Assembly (NCBI RefSeq): GCF_021442385.1
Contig: NZ_MUZA01000024.1
Location: 1-64,000 of the forward strand
Direction of reading: 5' to 3'
Length of the DNA stretch: 64,000 bases
Source of the DNA: Micromonospora sp. MH99
Lineage (GTDB): Bacteria; Actinomycetota; Actinomycetes; Mycobacteriales; Micromonosporaceae
Part shown: positions 14,254 to 22,129 of the stretch, piece after piece
Layout of the letters: every line of letters begins with the position of its first letter
How positions within the stretch are numbered: the first letter of the stretch is position 1
Notes under the pieces: model-generated
The model's input: the letters and a program-made list of their open reading frames with translations, nothing else
Told to the model about the DNA's origin: nothing
Database searches by the model: none
Position numbers and translations under genes: made by a program

Positions 14254-16689
14254 TCAGGCGGGCAGATTCTCCAGCACCACGTCGAGCACCCGGATCGCGT
14301 CCGGCTTGGAGAGCGGGTTGTTGCCGTTGCCGCATTTCGGCGACTGCACGCAGGACGGGCAGCCGGTCTCGCAGCCGCACTCCGCGATGGCGTCCCGCGT
14401 AGCGCGCAGCCACGCCGACGCCGTCCCGTACGCCCGCTCGGAGAAGCCGGCGCCGCCCGGGTGCCCGTCGTAGACGAAGACCGTCGGCGCCTCGGTGTCC
14501 GGGTGCAGGGCGGTGGAGAGCCCGCCGATGTCCCACCTGTCGCACGTCGCCATCAGCGGAAGCAGGCCGATCGCGGCGTGTTCGGCAGCGTGCAGCGCAC
14601 CCGGCACGTCGGCCTGCTGGACCCCTGCGGAGGCCAGCGACCGCGGTGACAGCGTGAACCAGACCGCCACCGTGCGCAGCTCCCGGGTGGGCAGGTCGAG
14701 CGGCCGGGTGTCGATCACCTCGCCGGTGGCGATCCGACGCCGCTGGTACGACACGACCTGGCTGGTCACGTCCACCTCGCCGAGGAACATCCCGACCGGC
14801 CCGGCGTCCACGTAGGAGCGCACCGACACCACGGACAGGTCCGTGACGTCCCGGGCGTGGGTGGACCAGTCCGGCTCCTCGACGTGCACCAGCGCGCAGC
14901 CGTCGGCCAGATCGAGGTCGTCGACCACGTACGAGATGCCCTGGTGCAGGTAGACCGCGCCGGGGTGGAGCAGGAAGTGCGACGAGCCGCCGTCGACGGT
15001 GCCGAGCAGCCGGCCCGTGGCGGATTCCACCACGCACACCGGGGCGCCGCCCTCACCGCGCAGGTCCACCTCGGGGCGCTCGCGGTGCCGCCAGTACCAG
15101 CCGGTGGGCCGCTGCCGCAGCGCACCGGCCTCGACCAACTGGTCGATGGCCTCCTTCGCCCCGTCGCCGAAGAGCGCCAGGTCGGCCGGGGTGAGCGGCG
15201 CCTCGACTGCCGCGCAGGCCAACTGCGGCGCCAGCACGTACGGGTTGGCCGGGTCGAGCACCGTCGCCTCGACGGGCGCACCGAAGATCGCCTCCGGGTG
15301 GTGCACCAGGTAGGTGTCCAGCGGGTCGTCCCGCGCCACCAGTACGGCGAGGGCCTCCTGCCCGGATCGCCCGGCACGGCCCGCCTGCTGCCACAGCGAC
15401 GCCCGGGTGCCCGGATAGCCGCAGATCAGCACGGCGTCCAGACCGACCAGGTCCACGCCCAGCTCCAGCGCGTTGGTGGAGGCGAGACCGAGCAGGTCAC
15501 CGTGCAGCAGGGCACGTTCCAGCTCGCGCCGCTCCTCGCGCAGGTAGCCGCCCCGGTAGGCGGCGACCCGGTCACCGAGCCCCGGGACCGCGTCGTCCAG
15601 GGCCCGGCGCGCGTTGGCCGCCACCACCTCGGCGCCCTTGCGGGATCGCACGAACGCGAGCGTGCGTACGCCCTCGGCGACCGTGTCGGCGAGCAGGTCC
15701 GCGGTCTCGCGCAGCGCCGACCGGCGGACCTGGACGAGGTCAGTGGTGGCGTCGTGGTCGCCGGCGGCCTGCGCGGGCACCGCGGGGGTGGCCGAGTCGG
15801 GTGGGAGCAGTGGCGGCTCCCAGAGCGCGAAGGTCACCCCGCCGCGCGGTGAGGCGTCCTCGGTGACCGCCGTCACCGGCAGGCCGGTCAGTCGGCCGGC
15901 GGCGGTCGCCGGGTCGCCGGACGTCGCCGAGGCGAGCACGAACACCGGGGTGGCGCCGAAGCGGGCGCACTGCCGGCGCAGTCGACGCAGCACGTGCGCC
16001 ACGTGCGAGCCGAACACGCCCCGGTAGGTGTGGCACTCGTCGATCACCACGTACGCCAGCCGGCGCAGGAAACCGGACCACTGGGCGTGGCCGGGCAGGA
16101 TGCCGTGGTGCAGCATGTCGGGATTGGTCAGCACGAAACGGGAGTGCCGGCGGATCCACTCCCGTTCGGCGCGCGGCGTGTCCCCGTCGTAGCAGGCGGG
16201 GCGTACCCCCTCCAGTTCCAGGCCGGCGACGGCGCGGAGCTGGTCGGCGGCGAGGGCCTTGGTCGGCGCCAGGTAGAGGACTGTGGCCCGGGGGTCGGCG
16301 AGCAGGGTGGCCAGCGCCGGGAGCTGGTACGCAAGCGACTTGCCGGACGCGGTGCCGGTGGCGACGATCACGTGGCCGCCGTCGTACGCCAGGGTGGCCG
16401 CCTCGGCCTGGTGCTGCCAGGGCGCGACCACGCCGCGACGGGCGAACGCCGCCCGCAGCTCCGGTGGTGCCCACGCCGGCCAGGGTGCGGGCACGCCGAC
16501 CCGGGCCGGCACCCGCTCGACGTGGGTGACCGGGTCGCCGGCGCCCCGGGCGCGTAGCCGGCGCAGCAGGTCGACCGGCGCTGGTCCGACGTCGTGACCT
16601 GCGGATACGGTGGGCGCGGCGGACGACTCCAGGTCACGGCGCGGCGTAGGCCGCGCCGAGAGGAAGTCGTTGGAGGTCACGTCCTGCAC
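14254..16689 (-). CDS. DEAD/DEAH-box helicase with DUF1998 zinc-binding C-terminus (MrfA/YprA-like)
   Basis: The 811-residue superfamily 2 helicase has Walker A ATGTASGKS at about residues 110-118, the DECH box at 217-220, SAT at about 255, and motif VI QQAGRAGRSGQ near 445. The C-terminus ends with the four-cysteine cluster CGCETGCPSCVQSPKCG of DUF1998 that binds zinc. This architecture matches MrfA-type repair helicases acting on mitomycin-type lesions and RNA/DNA-processing YprA proteins. The same helicase sits near topA and the tad locus in mycobacteria (Rv3649). Starts at GTG 16689 or GTG 16677 are both possible. It is divergent from bldG. Confidence 0.9.
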   Translation of the reverse strand: MQDVTSNDFLSARPTPRRDLESSAAPTVSAGHDVGPAPVDLLRRLRARGAGDPVTHVERVPARVGVPAPWPAWAPPELRAAFARRGVVAPWQHQAEAATLAYDGGHVIVATGTASGKSLAYQLPALATLLADPRATVLYLAPTKALAADQLRAVAGLELEGVRPACYDGDTPRAEREWIRRHSRFVLTNPDMLHHGILPGHAQWSGFLRRLAYVVIDECHTYRGVFGSHVAHVLRRLRRQCARFGATPVFVLASATSGDPATAAGRLTGLPVTAVTEDASPRGGVTFALWEPPLLPPDSATPAVPAQAAGDHDATTDLVQVRRSALRETADLLADTVAEGVRTLAFVRSRKGAEVVAANARRALDDAVPGLGDRVAAYRGGYLREERRELERALLHGDLLGLASTNALELGVDLVGLDAVLICGYPGTRASLWQQAGRAGRSGQEALAVLVARDDPLDTYLVHHPEAIFGAPVEATVLDPANPYVLAPQLACAAVEAPLTPADLALFGDGAKEAIDQLVEAGALRQRPTGWYWRHRERPEVDLRGEGGAPVCVVESATGRLLGTVDGGSSHFLLHPGAVYLHQGISYVVDDLDLADGCALVHVEEPDWSTHARDVTDLSVVSVRSYVDAGPVGMFLGEVDVTSQVVSYQRRRIATGEVIDTRPLDLPTRELRTVAVWFTLSPRSLASAGVQQADVPGALHAAEHAAIGLLPLMATCDRWDIGGLSTALHPDTEAPTVFVYDGHPGGAGFSERAYGTASAWLRATRDAIAECGCETGCPSCVQSPKCGNGNNPLSKPDAIRVLDVVLENLPA

Positions 16690-16820
16690 TCTCGCACTGG
16701 TGTTCGGAGATGAAAAGCCGGGGCCGGGGGTAAGGGGAAGCCTCCGCCGGTGACCGCAGGGTGTCCCGGCGGTAGTGGTTAGATGCCCAGGAGAGTTTAC
16801 GGCTCTGGCGAGGAGGACCG

Positions 16821-17177
16821 ATGGAGCTGTCGCTGGCGACGCGCACCGTGGGCGAGCACACGGTGCTCGAGGTCGGCGGTGAGGTGGACGTCTACACCGC
16901 GCCCCGGCTCCGTGAACGACTCCTCGAGCTGATCGACGGTGGCGCCCGGCACGTGGTCGTCGACCTCGGGCGGGTGGACTTCCTCGACTCCACCGGTCTG
17001 GGCGTGCTGGTGGGCGCGCACAAGCGGCTGCGTACGGCCGGCGGCTCGTTCGCCCTGGTCTGTGACAAGGAGCCGCTGCTCAAGATCTTCCGGATCACGG
17101 CGCTGGACCAGGTGTTCCCGCTGCACCCCACGGTCGAGGCTGCGGTCGGTGCGGGCCCGACCGGCGCCAACGCGTGA
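16821..17177 (+). CDS. bldG: Anti-sigma factor antagonist, BldG-type STAS protein
   Basis: The 118-residue STAS-domain protein carries [14 protein letters not shown] with the phosphorylatable serine at position 57, as in Streptomyces BldG. The whole protein aligns in layout with BldG, and the gene downstream encodes its HATPase partner, the conserved bldG-apgA arrangement. Dephosphorylated antagonist binds anti-sigma factors to release stress or developmental sigma factors. A GAGGAGG ribosome-binding site lies at 16811-16817, six bases upstream of the ATG. The gene is divergent from the helicase, as in Streptomyces, and overlaps the next gene. Confidence 0.9.
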   Translation: MELSLATRTVGEHTVLEVGGEVDVYTAPRLRERLLELIDGGARHVVVDLGRVDFLDSTGLGVLVGAHKRLRTAGGSFALVCDKEPLLKIFRITALDQVFPLHPTVEAAVGAGPTGANA

Positions 17178-17611
17178 TGGCGACGGTCCGGCTCTCCTTC
17201 TCTCCGGCGCCGGTGCACGTGCGTACCGCCCGACTGGTCGGCGTCGCCGTCGCCCGGCGTGCCGGTGTCCGCGAGGATCTGCTGGACGAGGTGCGCCTGG
17301 CCATCGGTGAGGCCTGCACCCGCGCGGTCGCCCTGCACCGGCAGTACGGCCTGGCCGATCCGGTGCTGGTGGAAATGTCCGACGGCGGCACGTACGCGGT
17401 GCGGGTGGTGGACCGTGCGCCGATCGAGGCCGGCATCGGGTTGGCGGCGCTGCCGCCGGACGAGTTGGCCAACGAATCGCTGACCGACGAGGCGCTGACC
17501 ACTGGCGTCGGGTTCGCCCTGCTGGCGGGCTTCGTCGAGGATCTGCAGGTGCGCCCGGTCGACGAGGGCATCGGCACCGAGGTGCGGATGGTGTGGCCGG
17601 TCGGCCGCTGA
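17174..17611 (+). CDS. Anti-sigma regulatory factor-like HATPase (ApgA/RsbW-like)
   Basis: The 145-residue protein has the small GHKL ATPase fold of RsbW/SpoIIAB. At about residues 38-50 it reads [18 protein letters not shown], where the N-box asparagine normally after EACT is replaced by arginine. A G-box-like [15 protein letters not shown] lies near residue 115, and the end [10 protein letters not shown] fits the family. The missing asparagine, which coordinates magnesium-ATP, suggests a poor kinase that may mainly bind BldG. Start GTG 17174 or ATG 17177 overlaps the bldG stop, so expression is coupled. The gene is followed by a terminator. Confidence 0.75.
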   Translation: MMATVRLSFSPAPVHVRTARLVGVAVARRAGVREDLLDEVRLAIGEACTRAVALHRQYGLADPVLVEMSDGGTYAVRVVDRAPIEAGIGLAALPPDELANESLTDEALTTGVGFALLAGFVEDLQVRPVDEGIGTEVRMVWPVGR

Positions 17612-17643
17612 GCCGAGGAACCGCTCAAGCCCGAGAACCGCCG

Positions 17644-17678
17644 AAGAAGGCCGTATCCCCGCTGAGGGTGCGGCCTTC
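17644..17678 (+). terminator. Terminator after the bldG/anti-sigma pair
   Basis: 9-bp arms at 17644-17652 and 17670-17678 enclose a loop that can pair further (CCC with GGG), 33 bases after the stop at 17611. Confidence 0.7.
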
Positions 17679-17949
17679 TCGTCATGGATCGGGCCCTATA
17701 TCAGATTTCGTTTCATAACACAGCGACGAAGATCATCGAGACACGGTGCCACCTCGGTGTGACCTCGAACACTGTGGAGGGCTACAGTACCCGGGTTGTC
17801 AGCAAGTGATCCAACCCGCAGCCAGCGGGTATGGGTGGTCATCGCTGGTCCGCTGGGGTGGGTTGGCGCGCGCTTGCGAGTCCGCATCCAGGCGTCGACC
17901 GGTGCGTCTCCACCCGTCGACGCGAGTGTTCGGTAACAGGAGGACACAG
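17679..17949. other. Leader and promoter region upstream of hppA
   Basis: This gap holds no convincing gene. It contains a locally AT-rich patch (TATATCAGATTTCGTTTCAT, 17698-17717), a candidate -10-like TACAGT near 17783, and the AGGAGG ribosome-binding site at 17939-17944 before the hppA ATG. No riboswitch was recognised. Confidence 0.4.
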
Positions 17950-20310
17950 ATGTCCGAGACCTTGGCCGCCGATGGCGGCGGGCTTTCCCTTACCGGAAGC
18001 AATGTCACATACGTCGTCATCGCCGCGGTCATCGCGCTGGTGGCGCTCGTCTTCGCCGCCGCGCTGACGAAGACGGTGCTGGCAGCCGGCAAGGGCACCA
18101 CGAACATGCAGGAGATCTCGGAGGCGGTCCAGGAGGGCGCCTCGGCCTACCTGCTCCGCCAGTTCCGCACCTTGGCGATCTTCGTCGTCGTCGCCGTGGT
18201 GCTGCTCTTCCTGCTGCCGGTGCACGACACCGACGGCAGCGAGGTGGCCGTGAAGCTCGGCCGCTCGCTCTTCTTCATCGTGGGCGCCGTGTTCAGCGCG
18301 TCCATCGGCGGCGCCGGCATGTGGCTGGCGACCCGCGCCAACCTGCGTGTGGCCGCCGCCGCCCGGGAGCGACAGGGTGGCCGCGAGGCGGCCATGAAGA
18401 TCGCCTTCCGGACCGGCGGCGTGGTCGGCTTCCTCACCGTCGGCCTCGGTCTCTTCGGCGCCGCGCTCGTCGTCCTGGTCTACCGGGGTGACGCGCCGAC
18501 GGTGCTGGAGGGCTTCGGCTTCGGCGCCGCGCTGCTGGCGATGTTCATGCGGGTCGGCGGCGGCATCTTCACCAAGGCCGCCGACGTCGGCGCCGACCTG
18601 GTCGGCAAGGTCGAGCAGGGCATCCCCGAGGACGACCCGCGCAACGCCGCCACCATCGCCGACAACGTGGGCGACAACGTCGGTGACTGCGCCGGCATGG
18701 CCGCCGACCTCTTCGAGTCGTACGCGGTGACGCTGGTCGCCGCGCTGATCCTCGGCCGCGCCGCCTTCGGCGAGGACGGTCTGGTCTTCCCACTGATCAT
18801 CTCCACCATCGGCGTGCTGGTCGCCATCGTCGGCGTCTTCATCACCCGGCTGCGCGCCTCCGACCGCAGCGGCCTCACCGCGATCAACCGAGCCTTCTAC
18901 ATCTCTGCCGTGATCTCCGCGGTGCTGGTGGCGATCGCCGCGTACGCGTACCTGCCGGCGACCTTCGCCGAGCTGGAGGGTGGCCTCACCGACGTCGACC
19001 GCAACCCGCGACTGGTGGCCATCGGCGCGGTCGTGATCGGCATCGTGCTGGCCGCGGCGATCCAGGCGCTGACCGGGTACTTCACCGAGACCAACCGTCG
19101 GCCCGTGCAGGACATCGGCAAGAGCTCGCAGACCGGCGCCGCCACCGTGATCCTCGCCGGCATCAGCATCGGGCTGGAGTCGGCGGTCTACTCGGCGCTG
19201 CTGATCGGCGCCGGCGTGTTCGGGGCGTTCCTGCTCGGCGGCAGCTCCATCACGCTGTCGCTGTTCGCGGTGGCGCTGGCCGGCACCGGCCTGCTCACCA
19301 CTGTCGGCGTCATCGTCGCCATGGACACCTTCGGGCCGATCTCCGACAACGCCCAGGGCGTGGCGGAGATGTCCGGCGACATCGACGAGCACGGCGCGCG
19401 GACGCTGACCGAGCTGGACGCGGTCGGCAACACCACCAAGGCGATCACCAAGGGCATCGCGATCGCCACGGCGGTGCTGGCGGCGACCGCGCTGTTCGGC
19501 TCGTACACCGACACCCTGCGCACCTCGTACGCGGACGCCGGTGTGGGCGACGTCGGGACCGAGATCCTCAACTCGCTGAACGTGGCCAACCCGCGCAACC
19601 TGGTCGGCCTGATCATCGGTGCGGCTGTCGTCTTCCTCTTCTCCGGGCTGGCCATCAACGCGGTGTCCCGCTCGGCCGGGGCCGTGGTGATGGAGGTGCG
19701 CCGGCAGTTCCGTGAGCTGCCCGGCATCATGGACCGCACCCAGCGCCCGGAGTACGGCAAGGTCGTCGACATCTGCACCCGGGACGCGCAGCGCGAGCTG
19801 ATGACCCCCGGTCTGCTCGCCATCCTGGCGCCGATCGCTGTCGGCTTCGGCCTCGGCCCCGGCGCGCTGGCGGCGTACCTCGCCGGTGCGATCGGCGCCG
19901 GCACCCTGATGGCGGTCTTCCTGGCCAACTCGGGTGGCGCGTGGGACAACGCCAAGAAGCTGGTCGAGGACGGCGCGTACGGCGGTAAGGGCTCCGAGGC
20001 GCACGCCGCCACGGTCATCGGCGACACCGTCGGCGACCCGTTCAAGGACACCGCCGGCCCGGCGATCAACCCGCTGATCAAGGTGATGAACCTGGTCTCG
20101 CTGCTGATCGCGCCCGCCGTGGTGGCGTGGAGCGTCGGCGACGACCGCAACGTCGGCCTGCGGGTGACCATCGCGCTGGTGGCGACGGCGATCATCGTGG
20201 CGTCGGTGGTGTTCAGCAAGCGCAAGGGCATCGCGATGGACGACTCCGACGCCGGCGGCAACACCGGCGCGGGCAGCGCCGACCACCGGCCGGAGGCGGT
20301 CAACGCCTGA
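17950..20310 (+). CDS. hppA: Membrane-bound proton-translocating inorganic pyrophosphatase (potassium-independent type)
   Basis: The 786-residue polytopic protein has about 16 membrane segments. It carries the substrate-binding loop DVGADLVGKVEQGIPEDDPR near residues 217-236 and the DNVGDNVGDCAGMAADLFES metal-binding segment after it. It hydrolyses pyrophosphate and pumps protons out of the cytoplasm. At GNTTKAITKG the residue is lysine 497, the marker of the potassium-independent subfamily (alanine in the potassium-dependent one). ATG 17950 with an AGGAGG site is preferred over upstream in-frame starts, which lack coding character. A strong terminator follows. The genomic order bldG, apgA, hppA matches Streptomyces. 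Confidence 0.95.
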   Translation: MSETLAADGGGLSLTGSNVTYVVIAAVIALVALVFAAALTKTVLAAGKGTTNMQEISEAVQEGASAYLLRQFRTLAIFVVVAVVLLFLLPVHDTDGSEVAVKLGRSLFFIVGAVFSASIGGAGMWLATRANLRVAAAARERQGGREAAMKIAFRTGGVVGFLTVGLGLFGAALVVLVYRGDAPTVLEGFGFGAALLAMFMRVGGGIFTKAADVGADLVGKVEQGIPEDDPRNAATIADNVGDNVGDCAGMAADLFESYAVTLVAALILGRAAFGEDGLVFPLIISTIGVLVAIVGVFITRLRASDRSGLTAINRAFYISAVISAVLVAIAAYAYLPATFAELEGGLTDVDRNPRLVAIGAVVIGIVLAAAIQALTGYFTETNRRPVQDIGKSSQTGAATVILAGISIGLESAVYSALLIGAGVFGAFLLGGSSITLSLFAVALAGTGLLTTVGVIVAMDTFGPISDNAQGVAEMSGDIDEHGARTLTELDAVGNTTKAITKGIAIATAVLAATALFGSYTDTLRTSYADAGVGDVGTEILNSLNVANPRNLVGLIIGAAVVFLFSGLAINAVSRSAGAVVMEVRRQFRELPGIMDRTQRPEYGKVVDICTRDAQRELMTPGLLAILAPIAVGFGLGPGALAAYLAGAIGAGTLMAVFLANSGGAWDNAKKLVEDGAYGGKGSEAHAATVIGDTVGDPFKDTAGPAINPLIKVMNLVSLLIAPAVVAWSVGDDRNVGLRVTIALVATAIIVASVVFSKRKGIAMDDSDAGGNTGAGSADHRPEAVNA

Positions 20311-20322
20311 GCGACACCGGCA

Positions 20323-20364
20323 CCGGGGTCCCCGTCCGACGTACCCGTCGGGCGGGGACCCCGG
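20323..20364 (+). terminator. Terminator after hppA
   Basis: A long hairpin: CCGGGGTCCCCG and CGGGGACCCCGG form the base, with a CCGACG/CGTCGG upper stem separated by single mismatches. It begins 13 bases after the hppA stop. Confidence 0.75.
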
Positions 20365-20412
20365 CCATCCGGACCGGTGCCAGGCCTGGCCGCAGGCCGT
20401 ACGCTGCAACGC

Positions 20413-20955
20413 ATGCGTACGTGCCGGGCGTCTGCCGCCGGAAAGCTCACGGTGGTCCTGGCCACGATCGTCGTCGTCCTCTCCGGTTGCGGTGGTGGGC
20501 CCAGCCCGCGGGCCTGGGCGGCGTCGGTCTGCGGCGCGCTCACGCCGTGGCGCTCCGAGATCAGCAAGTTGACCAGCAGCGCCGATCAGCAGATGACGGC
20601 GCAGACCACTCCGGCGCAGGCCAAGGAGAACCTGGTGCGGCTCTTCGGCGGTGCGGAGCAGGCCAGTGAGACCGCGCGCCGCAAGGTCGAGCAGGCCGGC
20701 GTCCCGGAGACCGACAACGGCGAGGCGATCTCCGCCGGGTTCCGCAGCTCGCTGAGCAAGATGCGGGACGCCTACGGCCGGGCCCGGGACACCATCGAGG
20801 GACTGGGCACCGGCGAGCCGGCCGCCTTCTACGACGGCGTGCGGGCCGCCGTCGAGACGCTGAACAAGGAGTACGACGCCAGCGCCCTGGACACCAGCCA
20901 GCTCAACTCCGAGGAGTTGAAACAGGCATTCGACGAGGTGCCGGAGTGTCGCTGA
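20413..20955 (+). CDS. Secreted lipoprotein, unknown function
   Basis: The 180-residue protein starts with a basic N-terminus and hydrophobic segment, then the lipobox VVVLSGCGGG with cysteine near position 25. It is therefore predicted to be lipid-anchored outside the membrane. The mature part is helical and charged, with RKVEQAGVPETDNGEAISAG typical of small four-helix lipoproteins. ATG 20413 is chosen because it sits immediately before the signal peptide; an upstream in-frame start would add non-signal sequence. The gene overlaps the next by ten bases, so the two form an operon. No partner function is known. Confidence 0.75.
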   Translation: MRTCRASAAGKLTVVLATIVVVLSGCGGGPSPRAWAASVCGALTPWRSEISKLTSSADQQMTAQTTPAQAKENLVRLFGGAEQASETARRKVEQAGVPETDNGEAISAGFRSSLSKMRDAYGRARDTIEGLGTGEPAAFYDGVRAAVETLNKEYDASALDTSQLNSEELKQAFDEVPECR

Positions 20956-21695
20956 AGGGGCTCGGTGACTCTCCGGCGGCGCAGCCGCTGCCGGCGCTGT
21001 TCCCCGCACCCGAGCCCGATCCGCCGGACACCGGCGCGGCGACGTCGGGTGCCGGCCGGCGACGCGGCGGCCCGGCCCGACCGGAGTCGAGTCGTCCCGG
21101 GCAGCCGCACGCCGACGACGCGGGGCGGCAACTGGTCTTCTTCGGCGCGGATGCCGCCGAACCGGCGGTCGCCGATCTGGCCGGCCTGCTGGCCGGGCCG
21201 GGCGAGGTGGTCCGGATGGGCGGCACGGCCCGGCTCGCGGTGCGGGTGGACGCCGCCTGGCGGGTGCACGTGCTCGTCGCCGAACTGGCGCTGCGCGGGC
21301 TGGCCGCGAGTTGGGAGCCGACCGAGGACGAGCGACACACCGTCCGGACGTCGTACACCCGGCTGTTGAAGCCGCTCGCGGTCGCGTGGCTGCACGGCTC
21401 GGCGAAGCGCCCGCCGGAGGTCTTCCACCTGACCGGCCGGCGGCTGCGGCTCTGGCTCGCCGCCGCCGGGACCCCGGAGCCGCCCGGCGGCTTCCTGCTG
21501 CGGCTCGGCGAGGGCGATCAGGAGTCGTGGGACGCGATCGGCGCCGCCCTCGCCGCCGCCGGCCTGGACGGCACGTTGCTCGGCCCCGGCGAGGGCGGCC
21601 CGGCGTACCGGATCACCGGCCGACGCCGGTTGGCGCGGCTCGCCGAGCTGGTCGGCGAACCGCCACCGGCCGCACCACCAGACGCCTGGCCCTGA
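20946..21695 (+). CDS. Conserved actinobacterial hypothetical protein
   Basis: The 249-residue protein has a disordered, proline-rich first 60 residues. A folded domain follows, beginning QLVFFGADAAEPAVADLAGL and containing TVRTSYTRLLKPLAVAWLHG and KRPPEVFHLTGRRLRLWLAA. The end is again proline-rich. No signal peptide or membrane segment is seen. GTG 20946 lies within the end of the lipoprotein gene and suggests translational coupling. Proteins with this layout appear between hppA and topA in actinomycetes. I recognise no known fold or catalytic motif. Confidence 0.7.
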   Translation: MSLKGLGDSPAAQPLPALFPAPEPDPPDTGAATSGAGRRRGGPARPESSRPGQPHADDAGRQLVFFGADAAEPAVADLAGLLAGPGEVVRMGGTARLAVRVDAAWRVHVLVAELALRGLAASWEPTEDERHTVRTSYTRLLKPLAVAWLHGSAKRPPEVFHLTGRRLRLWLAAAGTPEPPGGFLLRLGEGDQESWDAIGAALAAAGLDGTLLGPGEGGPAYRITGRRRLARLAELVGEPPPAAPPDAWP

Positions 21696-22129
21696 CCCGC
21701 CGCCCGTGACCCCGCCCCCTCGTTGCCGATCATGGAGTTGTGGTGGTGGACTTTCCTCTCCTTCGGGGCTGAACGCCCACCACAACCCCATGATCGACGC
21801 GGGTGGGGGGTATGGGACGGGGTGTCCGGTGGCGGACAGCTGGCGGGCCGATCCAGAGGAAAACAGTCGGGTCGGGCCTCGGCCGAGGGTCCGCCATCGT
21901 CACAGTGACCCGCTTCGAGCCCTACTCACGGTGTACGGTGGCGCCGTCCGGCAGTGCCGAGCGCGGCGGGGCGGTGAGCGCCGCGCCGCAGCGGATTGCC
22001 GCCCGCGAAACCCGAAACGCGGACGGCGGGTTACGTTGGACATCCGGACCGCCGGTGCCACGGCGGGGTCGAGAGCGGTCGCTGTCCGGGCGCCGGAAGG
22101 CCACGAGCAGGAGTGAGGTCGACAGAGAC
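21696..22129. other. 434-bp intergenic region upstream of topA
   Basis: Apart from the inverted repeat at 21727-21796 no gene is supported. Open frames continue upstream of topA in the same frame, but they lack coding character. The likely topA promoter lies in the last 230 bases, ahead of GTG 22130. Confidence 0.4.
21727..21796. repeat. Long inverted repeat (20-bp arms) downstream of the 249-residue protein gene
   Basis: Arms at 21727-21746 and 21777-21796 (CGATCATGGAGTTGTGGTGG and its complement) differ at one position and enclose 30 bases. It lies 31 bp after a stop codon. It could act as a terminator, but there is no U-tract, and the precise long arms resemble a dispersed palindromic element. 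Confidence 0.7.

Noticed and set aside
17839..21009. A 1056-codon open frame on the minus strand across hppA and its neighbours
   Set aside because: It is a GC-driven shadow: hppA, the lipoprotein and the following gene on the plus strand have clear motifs, and the antisense product is His/Arg/Asp-rich low complexity.
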